Shown here: positions 37,070-45,032 of the stretch, one piece after another
How the letters are laid out: each line of letters opens with the position of its first letter
Numbering within the stretch: position 1 is the first letter of the stretch
Assembly: GCA_013607635.1 (NCBI GenBank)
Contig: VCAY01000008.1
Location: forward strand, 1-47,237
DNA from: Campylobacterota bacterium
Lineage (GTDB): Bacteria > Campylobacterota > Campylobacteria > Campylobacterales > Sulfurimonadaceae
Reading direction: 5' to 3'
DNA length: 47,237 bases
Program-made: the position numbers and the translations under genes
The notes under the pieces: generated by a model
What the model was told of the DNA's origin: nothing
The model's input: only the letters and a program-made list of their open reading frames with translations
Database searches by the model: none

Positions 37070-37892
37070 AGATATCGTAAAGCTTGTTGCCATCTTGCAT
37101 CTCTTGATGCACTTTGTCCCAGTTCCCATTTTTGATGGCATCTTTGAGGTTGTCAAGTTCTGTTTCAAACAGCTCGATCGCTTCAAGGACATTTTCTTTG
37201 TTTTGTTTAAAGATATCTTCCCACATAGTTGGTGAACTTTTTGCCAAACGGCTCATAGAGCGAAAACCACCCGCTGCAAGTGCTAAAATATTATGTTTAT
37301 CCTCTTGTCTTAAAACAGTGTTGGCTAACGAGTAAGAGATAGCGTGTGGCATGTGGGAGATAAATGCTGCGTGTCTGTCATGCTCGTGAGATTTCATGAA
37401 GTATTTTTTCATCCCAAGCGATTTGAAGATCTTTTTTGCATTTTCACGTTGGATATCACCGCTGTCTTCAAGGTCGCATAGAACAACCACTTTATCTTCA
37501 TACAACCCCTCAACTGCCGCAAAAGGTCCAAAGTTTTCTGTTCCGGTCATTGGGTGAGCTGCGACAAAATTTTTACGTATCTCTTTTGGAACACAAGATA
37601 CAATTTTTTCTTTTGTACTTCCAAGGTCGATGATTGTTGTATCTTTATGAACATCTTTAAGATCTTGTAGAGCTGCGATAATACCATTGACAGGAATAGC
37701 CAAAAAGATAACATCTGCTTGTTTGACTTCATCGAGCGTTGCGATCGCATCAACAAGTTCAAGATTCATCGCATCTCGCTGATGTTGTTTGTTATGATCA
37801 TACCCTACAATATATTCAACAAAATCAAGTTTTTTTAAACTGAGTGCCAAAGAGCCACCCATAAGTCCTAGTCCAATAATTGCGATATTCAT
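37062..37892 (-). CDS. tyrA: Prephenate dehydrogenase
   Basis: This NAD(P)-dependent enzyme of tyrosine synthesis opens with the Rossmann motif IAIIGLGLMGGSLALSL. It has the family segments DLGSTKEKIV, AAHPMTGTENFGP (catalytic His region) and ISHMPHAISYSLAN. At 276 residues it is a monofunctional enzyme without chorismate mutase or ACT domains. It stands alone on the minus strand, convergent with batD (8-base overlap). Confidence 0.95.
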   Translation of the reverse strand: MNIAIIGLGLMGGSLALSLKKLDFVEYIVGYDHNKQHQRDAMNLELVDAIATLDEVKQADVIFLAIPVNGIIAALQDLKDVHKDTTIIDLGSTKEKIVSCVPKEIRKNFVAAHPMTGTENFGPFAAVEGLYEDKVVVLCDLEDSGDIQRENAKKIFKSLGMKKYFMKSHEHDRHAAFISHMPHAISYSLANTVLRQEDKHNILALAAGGFRSMSRLAKSSPTMWEDIFKQNKENVLEAIELFETELDNLKDAIKNGNWDKVHQEMQDGNKLYDIFN

Positions 37893-38025
37893 CTACTTAT
37901 TCTTTGTTTTTTTAATGAATTATACTCTACTTTACTAAATAAGTAATGCGAGGCAACATTGCATCTCATGTGTGCTTTCAAAACAGAGTCGCCAAAGTGG
38001 CTTTGTTCAGAATAAAAGTTTTTGA

Positions 38026-38031
38026 TATAAT
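38026..38031 (+). promoter_or_regulatory. -10 box (TATAAT) of the ABM/aldolase unit
   Basis: TATAAT lies 30 bases before the ABM gene start, with AAGGTGGGA as ribosome site. No -35 is visible. Confidence 0.6.
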
Positions 38032-38055
38032 TAGCTAAAAAGGTGGGAATGTAGA

Positions 38056-38343
38056 ATGAGCATAATAAAAAGAGTGACATTTATAGCAAAAGAGGGATGT
38101 GAAGCGAAGATGAAAGGGCTTTTAAGTGCCATGGTTGTGCCAAGTAAGGCTGAAAAAGGGTGTGTGTTTTATGAGATTTTTCAGTATGAAAACAACCCGA
38201 GAAAATTTATGGCAGTAGAGGAGTGGGAAGATGAAGCAGCACTTGATGGTCATAAAGCTTCAGCACACTACGCGGTGTACAAATCAAGTTATGAGCCTTA
38301 TTGTGAGAAAAAATATACCGATGAGCTGATCGTTTTAGGATAA
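38056..38343 (+). CDS. ABM-domain protein, possibly LsrG-like
   Basis: This 95-residue single-domain protein of the antibiotic-biosynthesis-monooxygenase fold shows typical features: a start strand (IIKRVTFIAKEGCEAKMKGLL), then GCVFYEIFQYENNPRKFMAVEEWED and an H near HYAVYKSSY. The fold covers quinol monooxygenases (YgiN) and LsrG, the isomerase of phosphorylated autoinducer-2. Position three bases before an aldolase and one gene before a clear LsrK homologue favours an LsrG-like role. Sequence alone does not prove it. Length equals LsrG (96 aa). Confidence 0.75.
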   Translation: MSIIKRVTFIAKEGCEAKMKGLLSAMVVPSKAEKGCVFYEIFQYENNPRKFMAVEEWEDEAALDGHKASAHYAVYKSSYEPYCEKKYTDELIVLG

Positions 38344-38346
38344 ATC

Positions 38347-39525
38347 ATGGATAATCTGTTTGATAGCAATGAAGCAAAAAAGTGTAAAAGTAGTCTTGAT
38401 CTGAGAGTTTATACTTCTAATCTTTTGGGTGCAAGTGATGAGTTGGTGCTGCATGGCGGGGGCAATACTTCTCTCAAGGGTAACATCGATGGTGTGGATG
38501 TGCTTTATGTTAAAGGCAGTGGCTGGAATTTGGCTGATATCAAAGCTGAGGGGTTTGCTCCTGTGCGCCTTGATGTGTTGCAAGAGATGGCAAAGCTAGA
38601 GCATCTCAGCGATGCGCAGATGGTTGCGCGCCAAAAAGAGGCGATGCTTAACTCTTCTGCACCTAACCCTTCTGTAGAAGCGATACTGCATGCGATCATT
38701 CCGTTTAAGTTTGTCAATCATACCCATGCCGATGCGGTGGTGACGATCTCTAACTCGGTGCGTGGCAAAGAGATTATAAAAGAGTTGTATCCAAACTTCT
38801 TGATCGTTGATTATGTGATGCCGGGCTTTGAGCTTGCGCATAAAGTGTATGAGATAACACAAGATATTGACTGGAATGAGATAGAGGGGATTGTTCTGCA
38901 CCATCACGGGATTTTTACTTTTGATGATGATGCCCAAAAATCGTACAATAAAATGATCGATGCCGTGAGTAAAGCGGAGCAGTTTTTAGATCAAAATGCT
39001 GCAGTGGAGATTGTGCATAAATACACTCACAGTGATTGTGATATTATGCGTGTGGTTAAAACGATGTCGGAGTATAAAGGGGATGAGGTGCACATCGCGA
39101 TCAATCAAACCCCACTGGCGGTTTTTTACGCAGCACAACCAAATTTAAGGGAGTTTGCGTCTCGTGGGGTACTCACACCGGAGCATATCATCCGCACCAA
39201 ACGCGTACCGCTGATTATGGAAGATACTGATCTTATTGGTGGGATTGAGCGCTATATCGAAGCGTACAAAGAGTACTTTAACAAATACGCTACTGATGAG
39301 GTGATGCTTAACCCTGCACCAAATTATATGATCATCAAAAATTTGGCAGTTGTGAGTTTTGGACGCAGTAAAGCTGAGGCTAAAATTGTGCATGATATTG
39401 TGGAGCATACAATGTTGGCAGTACTGCGAGCTGACAAGCTTGGAGGGTATCAAAGTATCAGCGAAAAAAAGAGCTTTACTATGGAGTACTGGGATTTAGA
39501 GCAGGCGAAATTAAAAAAATTATAA
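38347..39525 (+). CDS. Class II aldolase/adducin-family protein
   Basis: This 392-residue protein has the class II aldolase marks LHGGGNTSLKG near residue 36, the substrate segment SAPNPSVEAILHAI, and metal-binding histidines in FVNHTHADAV and VLHHHGIFTF. It resembles the aldolase half of YuxG/RhaD-type proteins (rhamnulose-1-phosphate or related), but the dehydrogenase half is absent. Such enzymes split ketose phosphates into dihydroxyacetone phosphate and an aldehyde. Next to an LsrK homologue, the substrate may be phosphorylated autoinducer-2 or a deoxypentulose phosphate; that is inference. It follows the ABM gene by 3 bases. Confidence 0.85.
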   Translation: MDNLFDSNEAKKCKSSLDLRVYTSNLLGASDELVLHGGGNTSLKGNIDGVDVLYVKGSGWNLADIKAEGFAPVRLDVLQEMAKLEHLSDAQMVARQKEAMLNSSAPNPSVEAILHAIIPFKFVNHTHADAVVTISNSVRGKEIIKELYPNFLIVDYVMPGFELAHKVYEITQDIDWNEIEGIVLHHHGIFTFDDDAQKSYNKMIDAVSKAEQFLDQNAAVEIVHKYTHSDCDIMRVVKTMSEYKGDEVHIAINQTPLAVFYAAQPNLREFASRGVLTPEHIIRTKRVPLIMEDTDLIGGIERYIEAYKEYFNKYATDEVMLNPAPNYMIIKNLAVVSFGRSKAEAKIVHDIVEHTMLAVLRADKLGGYQSISEKKSFTMEYWDLEQAKLKKL

Positions 39526-39533
39526 TGTTATGG

Positions 39534-39539
39534 TACAAT
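39534..39539 (+). promoter_or_regulatory. -10 box (TACAAT) of the lsrK leader
   Basis: TACAAT lies 8 bases after the aldolase stop. Transcription would begin near 39546 and run through a hairpin and terminator before lsrK. Confidence 0.5.
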
Positions 39540-39562
39540 TTCTTTGAAACAAGATTAATGCT

Positions 39563-39579
39563 TGAGGGTAGCTCCCTCA
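39563..39579 (+). promoter_or_regulatory. Leader hairpin before lsrK
   Basis: TGAGGG-TAGCT-CCCTCA is a 6-bp stem. Its CTCCC (39572-39576) can also pair with GGGAG (39610-39614) in the right arm of the terminator. The two structures could therefore be mutually exclusive, as in an attenuator. No known riboswitch class is recognised. Confidence 0.5.
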
Positions 39580-39591
39580 TCTCAACACTGT

Positions 39592-39628
39592 AAGCCCTGC
39601 TTCCTTATTGGGAGTGGGGCTTTTTTTT
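39592..39628 (+). terminator. Rho-independent terminator between the aldolase gene and lsrK
   Basis: AAGCCCTGCTTCC-TTATT-GGGAGTGGGGCTT forms a 13-bp stem with a few G-U pairs and runs into eight T. It is the strongest terminator in the window. It lies 15 bases before the lsrK ATG, so read-through must be controlled or lsrK is transcribed at a reduced level. Confidence 0.85.
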
Positions 39629-39642
39629 GAGAGATTGAAAAA

Positions 39643-41211
39643 ATGAAACAAAAATATTTATTAGCAATAGATGCCGGAACGGGTAGTATCCGTGCAGCCC
39701 TTTTTGATACGAACGGTAATCAGATCGCTGTTTCACAAAAAGAGTGGGTACACTTGGAAGAAGAGGGTGTGGCTAACTCGATGGGGTTTGATTTTACCAC
39801 CAACTGGAACCTTGCATGTAACTGCATTCGTGAGGTTATCAAAACCGCCATGATCGATCCAAAAGATATCTTGGCACTCTCAGCCACCTCGATGCGTGAG
39901 GGGATTGTGGTGTATGACAAAGATGGCAGGGAGCTTTGGGGTGTTGCCAATGTCGATGCAAGAGCGAGCAAAGAGGTGAAATATCTTAAAGAACACTTCC
40001 CCGAAATAGAGGAGCAGTTTTACGAACAAAGTGGGCAGACCTTTGCCCTTGGTGCTTTGCCGAGATTGATGTGGCTGAAAAACAACCGCCCTGAGATCTA
40101 TGAAAAAGTAGATAAAATCTCGATGATCGGAGATTGGGTGCTGGCAAAGCTCAGCAGTGTGATCGCAAGTGATCCAAGCAATGGTGGTACAACCGGTATT
40201 TTTGATCTGCAAAAGCGCAACTGGGCAAGAGGGATGGCACAAAAAGTTGGGATCAAAGATGGTATCTTTCCACCTGTGTATGAGGTAGGTACACCTATCG
40301 GCAGTGTTACCAAAGAGGCAAGTGAGCTAACTTCGTTAGATGTAGCAACAAAAGTTGTGATGGGTGGCGGTGATGTGCAACTTGGTAGTGCCGGTCTTGG
40401 TGTTGTGGAGGTTGGACAGGTTGCGATCCTCGGTGGGAGCTTTTGGCAACAGGTTGTGAACATCCCATCTGCAACCAAACCACCAAAAGATATGGCAATT
40501 CGTGTCAATCCCCATGTGATCGATGGACTCTCTCAAGCGGAGGGGATCACCTTTTTTAGCGGTCTTGTGATGCGATGGTTTCGAGATGCATTTTGTGAGC
40601 TTGAAAAGCTTGAAGCACAAGAGCGCGGGTGTGATGTGTATGAAATTTTGGAGCAAAAAGCTACTAGTGTACCGGCTGGGAGTTATGAGATACTGCCAAT
40701 CTTTTCAGACTCTATGAAGTATGGCAAATGGTACCATGCAGCACCAAGTTTTTTAAACCTTGGGATCGATAGTGAGGCATACAATCGTATCTCGATGTTT
40801 CGCGCTTTGGAGGAAAACGCGGCGATCGTCTCAAGCATCAACTTAGAGAAGATAGAAAAGTTTAGCGGCGTTACATGTAACGAGATCGTCTTTGCAGGTG
40901 GGGCGAGTAAAGGCAAACTTTGGTCACAGATTGTCGCAGATGTTTTGGGCAAAAAGGTAAAAATTCCAAAAGTAACCGAAGCAACAGCCCTTGGAGCTGC
41001 CATGGCAGCAGGTGTTGGTGTGGGAGTGTTTGCAAGTTTGGCTGAAGCTGCTAAAAAGCTAGTTATTTGGGAGAGAGAATATCTGCCAAATAAGCAAAAC
41101 AAACAGGTGTATGACACCCTAAAAACCAAGTGGCAAAAAGCATACCAAGCGCAATTAAAGCTGGTAGATGATAATATCACAACATCGATGTGGAAGGCTC
41201 CTGGGCTTTGA
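39643..41211 (+). CDS. lsrK: Autoinducer-2 kinase LsrK homologue (FGGY family)
   Basis: This 522-residue FGGY sugar kinase matches E. coli LsrK over its whole length as I recall it. It shares GTGSIRAALFDTNGNQIAV, SATSMREGIVVY, VMGGGDVQLG, FFSGLVMRWFRDAFC, IFSDSMKYGKWYHAAPSF, FRALEENAAIVSS and the C-terminus TTSMWKAPGL. LsrK phosphorylates DPD (autoinducer-2) in the cytoplasm. No lsrACDB transporter, lsrR or lsrF is in the window. It is preceded by an attenuator-like leader. The TGA stop overlaps the -35 of the next promoter. Substrate transfer from LsrK is likely but not proven. Confidence 0.88.
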   Translation: MKQKYLLAIDAGTGSIRAALFDTNGNQIAVSQKEWVHLEEEGVANSMGFDFTTNWNLACNCIREVIKTAMIDPKDILALSATSMREGIVVYDKDGRELWGVANVDARASKEVKYLKEHFPEIEEQFYEQSGQTFALGALPRLMWLKNNRPEIYEKVDKISMIGDWVLAKLSSVIASDPSNGGTTGIFDLQKRNWARGMAQKVGIKDGIFPPVYEVGTPIGSVTKEASELTSLDVATKVVMGGGDVQLGSAGLGVVEVGQVAILGGSFWQQVVNIPSATKPPKDMAIRVNPHVIDGLSQAEGITFFSGLVMRWFRDAFCELEKLEAQERGCDVYEILEQKATSVPAGSYEILPIFSDSMKYGKWYHAAPSFLNLGIDSEAYNRISMFRALEENAAIVSSINLEKIEKFSGVTCNEIVFAGGASKGKLWSQIVADVLGKKVKIPKVTEATALGAAMAAGVGVGVFASLAEAAKKLVIWEREYLPNKQNKQVYDTLKTKWQKAYQAQLKLVDDNITTSMWKAPGL

Positions 41212-41236
41212 CAATTTTTTTATAAAAATGTATAAT
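41208..41236 (+). promoter_or_regulatory. Consensus sigma-70 promoter of the toxin-antitoxin unit
   Basis: TTGACA (41208-41213), 17 bases, TATAAT (41231-41236): both hexamers are perfect and the spacing is ideal. The -35 overlaps the lsrK stop codon. Most promoters here lack a -35, so this one stands out. Confidence 0.85.
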
Positions 41237-41263
41237 ATCCAAAAGACAACTTTGAGGTGAAGT

Positions 41264-41551
41264 GTGACAAAAGTGGTTGGATTAAGAGAACTTGCTCGCA
41301 ACACAAGCATACTCGATCAGTTTGATTATATCGATATCGAAGATAAAAAAACACATGAGTACAAAGGTGTTTTTATCTCTGCAAAATATGCCAAAGAGTT
41401 TAAAGAGATGCTCGAGAGAAAGCTCTCTGATGAGAATCAAAAGCAAGTAGATGCGATTATGCAGTTTTCCGGTATAGCAAATGGAGCATTGAGAGATATA
41501 GATACAAAAGATGATATCAAAAGAGAGTACGCTAAGAGGTTTAGTGAGTGA
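41264..41551 (+). CDS. Probable antitoxin of a PIN toxin-antitoxin pair
   Basis: This is a 95-residue protein starting at GTG after GAGGTGA. The N-terminus (VVGLRELARNTSILDQFDYI) and a later helical, charged half (YAKEFKEMLERKLSDENQ) have the size and layout of type II antitoxins. I do not recognise the exact family. Its stop overlaps the PIN gene start by 4 bases (GTGA), the usual coupling. The role rests mainly on the neighbour. Confidence 0.7.
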   Translation: MTKVVGLRELARNTSILDQFDYIDIEDKKTHEYKGVFISAKYAKEFKEMLERKLSDENQKQVDAIMQFSGIANGALRDIDTKDDIKREYAKRFSE

Positions 41552-41958
41552 GTCGTAAAATCTTTTTTGATACTAATGTTGTGCTCGATCTTTTAGATGA
41601 GACAAGGGTGGGTAATAAGTTTATGGAACCACTTTTAAATAAGATTGCTAAAGAGAACTATATAGTGGTGTTAAGTGAGGATATGTTAAGCACGCTCTAC
41701 TATATCATCCCAGATAAAAAGAGAGTTTTAGAGTTTTTAAAAACAGTGTTGCAATATTGGCAGATAGTTTCATACGGCACAGAGGTGATAAAAGAGGCTA
41801 TAAATGTTGCACAAGAGAAGCAAGTTGATCTTGAGGATCTTTTGCAGTGTTTGTGCGCGAAGGCAAATGGATGTGAGATGATACTCACAAATGATAAAAA
41901 ATTTTATAATTGTGGGACTAAGATTATGAGTCCCAAACAGTTTTTGGAGAGAAATTGA
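41548..41958 (+). CDS. PIN-domain toxin (VapC-like)
   Basis: This 136-residue PIN nuclease has first acidic motif FFDTNVVLDLLDE near residue 8, a middle Glu/Asp region, and the closing ILTNDKKFYNCGTKIMSPKQF. PIN toxins cut tRNA or other RNA with Mg2+. The typical C-terminal acidic residue is present in LTNDKKF. The stop codon overlaps the TTG start of mqnE, so translation of the toxin runs into a menaquinone gene. GTG start. Confidence 0.85.
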   Translation: MSRKIFFDTNVVLDLLDETRVGNKFMEPLLNKIAKENYIVVLSEDMLSTLYYIIPDKKRVLEFLKTVLQYWQIVSYGTEVIKEAINVAQEKQVDLEDLLQCLCAKANGCEMILTNDKKFYNCGTKIMSPKQFLERN

Positions 41959-42989
41959 ACACAATAGATTTACAAACAGCATTACAATTGTACAATGAAG
42001 ATCTTTTTACACTTGGGCAAATGGCGGATGAAAAGCGACAACAGCTCCATGGTAAAAAAACCTACTTCAATATCAACCGCCACATTAACCCTACTAATAT
42101 TTGCGCCGATGTATGTAAGTTTTGTGCTTACTCGGCAAACAGGAAAAACCCAAACCCATACACCATGAGTCATGAGCAGATCATGCAGATTGTTGATGGA
42201 GTGGTTCAAGATGGTGTTAAAGAGGTGCACATCATCTCTGCGCACAATCCAGATACAGGGATAGAGTGGTATCTTGATATCTTTCGAAAGATCAAAGAAA
42301 AATACCCTGCAATACATGTAAAAGCACTTACCGCTGCCGAGGTTGATTTTCTCGCGCGCCATTATGGGCATACTTACGATGCGGTGCTTGATATGATGGT
42401 GGATGCGGGTGTGGATTCGATGCCCGGCGGGGGTGCTGAGATCTTTGATGAGGGTGTGCGTGATTATATTTGTAAAGGTAAAGTGACATCCGATCAATGG
42501 CTTGAGATCCATAAAAAATGGCACCAACGGGGTAAGAAGTCCAATGTTACCATGCTGTTTGGACATGTTGAGAGTCGTGAGCACCGCATCGATCATATAC
42601 TTCGCATCCGTGAGCTTCAAGATGAAACGGGTGGGTTTAACTGCTTTATACCGCTTGTGTATCAGACAGAGAATAATTACCTCAAAATCGATAAACCGAT
42701 CACTGCCGATGAGATACTGCGTACTATGGCGATCTCGAGACTTGTTCTTGATAATGTGCCAAATCTTAAAGCTTACTGGGTGACATCAACAGTTAACCTT
42801 GCTCTTGTAGCTCAGGAGTTTGGTGCGAACGATCTTGACGGTACAATCCAAAAAGAGTCGATCAACTCCGCAGCGGGTGCAAAAAGTGCCAACGGGATTG
42901 AGCTTGATGAGTTTGTGGGGCTGATTAAAGACAGCGGATTTACTCCGGTTGAGCGCGACAGCGTGTATAATGAGATAAAGGTTTGGTAG
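41955..42989 (+). CDS. mqnE: Aminofutalosine synthase
   Basis: This radical SAM enzyme of the futalosine route to menaquinone has cluster motif CADVCKFC within NPTNICADVCKFCAYS. The segments SMPGGGAEIFDEGVR and TMLFGHVESREHRIDH, then LQDETGGFNCFIP, distinguish MqnE from the related MqnC. It joins the product of MqnA to SAM to make aminofutalosine. 344 residues, normal. It starts at a TTG that overlaps the PIN toxin stop, with GGAGAG upstream. Campylobacterota use this pathway in place of the classical men genes. Confidence 0.93.
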   Translation: MNTIDLQTALQLYNEDLFTLGQMADEKRQQLHGKKTYFNINRHINPTNICADVCKFCAYSANRKNPNPYTMSHEQIMQIVDGVVQDGVKEVHIISAHNPDTGIEWYLDIFRKIKEKYPAIHVKALTAAEVDFLARHYGHTYDAVLDMMVDAGVDSMPGGGAEIFDEGVRDYICKGKVTSDQWLEIHKKWHQRGKKSNVTMLFGHVESREHRIDHILRIRELQDETGGFNCFIPLVYQTENNYLKIDKPITADEILRTMAISRLVLDNVPNLKAYWVTSTVNLALVAQEFGANDLDGTIQKESINSAAGAKSANGIELDEFVGLIKDSGFTPVERDSVYNEIKVW

Positions 42990-43727
42990 TTGGATATATC
43001 GGTTGTTATCCCAACATATAACCGATACACCCTTACCAAACGAGCGATTGAGTCGGTTTTGACCCAAACATTACAACCCAAAGAGATCATCGTCGTTGAT
43101 GACGGATCGAGCGACAATACCAAACAACTTCAAAGCGATTTTCCTCAGATTATGTATATTTATCAAGAAAACAAAGGTGTTTCTTCTGCGAGAAATCTCG
43201 GGATTAAGTACGCCAAGAGTGAGTGGATCGCTTTTTTGGACTCTGATGATACATGGCACAAAGAGAAACTTGCCAAGCAGGTGGCTTTTCATCAACAAAA
43301 CCAAGAGTTCCTTATGAGTTATACCGCTGAGAGATGGGTACGAGATGGCAAAGTGGTGAAGATCCCCAAAAAGTACCAAAAAATAGGTAGAGACATTTTT
43401 GCTGAAAATATCGAGTATTGTAATATCGCCCCATCATCAGTATTGCTACATAAAAAGATACTGCAAAAAGTGGGGAGTTTTGATGAGAATTTTCCAGCCT
43501 GTGAAGATTTTGAGCTGTGGCTGAGAATTATGCTTGAGTTTGATATTGGACTTATCAATGAGCAACTTATAACAAAATATGCAGGGCATGGAGATCAGCT
43601 GGGGTTTTCCAAAGGGTTAGAAGGACTTCGGATCGAAGCTTTAAAAAAAATTGTCGTTTTATGTAGTGATGTTGCAAAGAGAAGGTTGATGCATGGTATT
43701 ATTGAAGATAGAGCTAAAAAGTGCTAA
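42990..43727 (+). CDS. Family 2 glycosyltransferase
   Basis: This 245-residue GT-A enzyme has ISVVIPTYNRYTLTKRAIES, VVDDGSSDNT, the DxD-type LDSDDTWHKEK and the acceptor motif CEDFELWLRI. It transfers a sugar from a nucleotide donor, probably to a lipid-linked or cell-surface glycan. The start is a TTG immediately after the mqnE stop. It sits 38 bases before the wbp genes and may belong functionally to them. The donor sugar is not indicated. Confidence 0.88.
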   Translation: MDISVVIPTYNRYTLTKRAIESVLTQTLQPKEIIVVDDGSSDNTKQLQSDFPQIMYIYQENKGVSSARNLGIKYAKSEWIAFLDSDDTWHKEKLAKQVAFHQQNQEFLMSYTAERWVRDGKVVKIPKKYQKIGRDIFAENIEYCNIAPSSVLLHKKILQKVGSFDENFPACEDFELWLRIMLEFDIGLINEQLITKYAGHGDQLGFSKGLEGLRIEALKKIVVLCSDVAKRRLMHGIIEDRAKKC

Positions 43728-43765
43728 AATATTCCAAAATAAGTATGCGATTGAGGAAAATCTAA

Positions 43766-45028
43766 ATGAAAATATGTATTATAGGGTTAGGGTATGTAGG
43801 CTTACCTTTAGCTCACGCTTTTAGCAAAAAATATAAAGTTGTTGGTTTTGATATCAATCAGGCTAGAATAGATGAATTAAATAGTGGGTTTGATAGAACA
43901 CAAGAGCTTACAAAAGAGCAGGTGCAAGAGGCTTTAGATAATGGGATGCAATTTACCCTTGATGTTGATGATATTAAAGATTCAGATATCTACATTGTTA
44001 CAGTTCCCACACCTATTAATGCAGAGAATGAACCGGATCTTACACCTATTGAAAAATCAACACAAACAGTTGGTAAAGTGCTTAAAAAAGATGATATCGT
44101 GATCTATGAATCTACTGTTTATCCGGGTGTGACTGAAGAGGTTTGTGTGCCGATTTTGGAAAAAGAATCAGGTTTAAAGTTTAATGAAGATTTCTTTTGT
44201 GGCTATTCACCGGAGCGTATCAATCCGGGTGATAAAGAGCATACCGTAACAAAGATTTTAAAAATCACCTCAGGATCAACCCCTGAGACAGCAAAAAAAG
44301 TAGATGACCTTTACAAGTCAATCATTACTGCCGGAACACACTTGGCACCTACGATCAAAGTAGCAGAAGCTGCAAAAGTGATCGAAAACACCCAAAGGGA
44401 TGTTAACATAGCACTCATAAATGAGCTTGCAATGATCTTTGATCTCATGGGAATAAATACTAACGATGTGATTGAAGCAGCGGCTACAAAGTGGAACTTC
44501 ATTAAACTCTTTCCAGGGCTTGTCGGTGGGCATTGTATAGGGGTGGATCCTTACTACCTGACACATAAAGCACAATCACTAGGGTATATGCCAAACCTGA
44601 TCCTTGGAGCTAGGCAGATCAATAACTCTATGAGCAAACTTATTGCCGATAAAACGATCAAAAAGATGGTGAAATTTGATAAAAAACTTAAAGGTGCTAA
44701 TGTGCTTGTAATGGGTGTTACTTTTAAAGAGAATTGCCCAGATATGAGAAACTCCAAGGTGCTTGACATCATTAAAGAGTTAGAGGAGTTTGAGTGCAAT
44801 GTTGAAGTGTATGATGATTGGGTAGATAAAAGTGATATTGAAACAAAAAATCTTTGCTTTGTGCATGAACTACCTCTTGGATCTAATAAATACGATGCCA
44901 TTGTAGTAGCGGTTGGACATGATGAGTTTAAGGAGATTACGACTGCACAATATGAAACTATGTCAAAAGGTACACCTATGGTTATAGATGTAAAAGGGAT
45001 AGTAGAAAAACCAACATGGAGACTTTAA
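43766..45028 (+). CDS. UDP-N-acetylhexosamine dehydrogenase, WbpO/TviB type
   Basis: This 420-residue NAD enzyme oxidises UDP-HexNAc to the uronic acid. It has the Rossmann start IIGLGYVGLPLAHAF, ITVPTPINA-like segment VPTPINAENEPDLTPI, GYSPERINPGDK, and the catalytic Cys in PGLVGGHCIGVDPYYLTHKA. The match is closer to WbpO/TviB (UDP-GalNAc) than to WbpA. The following wbpB and wbpD genes imply onward use for a 2,3-diacetamido sugar acid. Possible -10 TAAAAT lies at the end of the previous gene. Ribosome site GAGGAAAA. Confidence 0.9.
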   Translation: MKICIIGLGYVGLPLAHAFSKKYKVVGFDINQARIDELNSGFDRTQELTKEQVQEALDNGMQFTLDVDDIKDSDIYIVTVPTPINAENEPDLTPIEKSTQTVGKVLKKDDIVIYESTVYPGVTEEVCVPILEKESGLKFNEDFFCGYSPERINPGDKEHTVTKILKITSGSTPETAKKVDDLYKSIITAGTHLAPTIKVAEAAKVIENTQRDVNIALINELAMIFDLMGINTNDVIEAAATKWNFIKLFPGLVGGHCIGVDPYYLTHKAQSLGYMPNLILGARQINNSMSKLIADKTIKKMVKFDKKLKGANVLVMGVTFKENCPDMRNSKVLDIIKELEEFECNVEVYDDWVDKSDIETKNLCFVHELPLGSNKYDAIVVAVGHDEFKEITTAQYETMSKGTPMVIDVKGIVEKPTWRL

Positions 45029-45032
45029 AATA

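Noticed and set aside
40683-41180. 165-aa minus-strand ORF inside lsrK
   Set aside because: Antisense shadow of a well-supported kinase.
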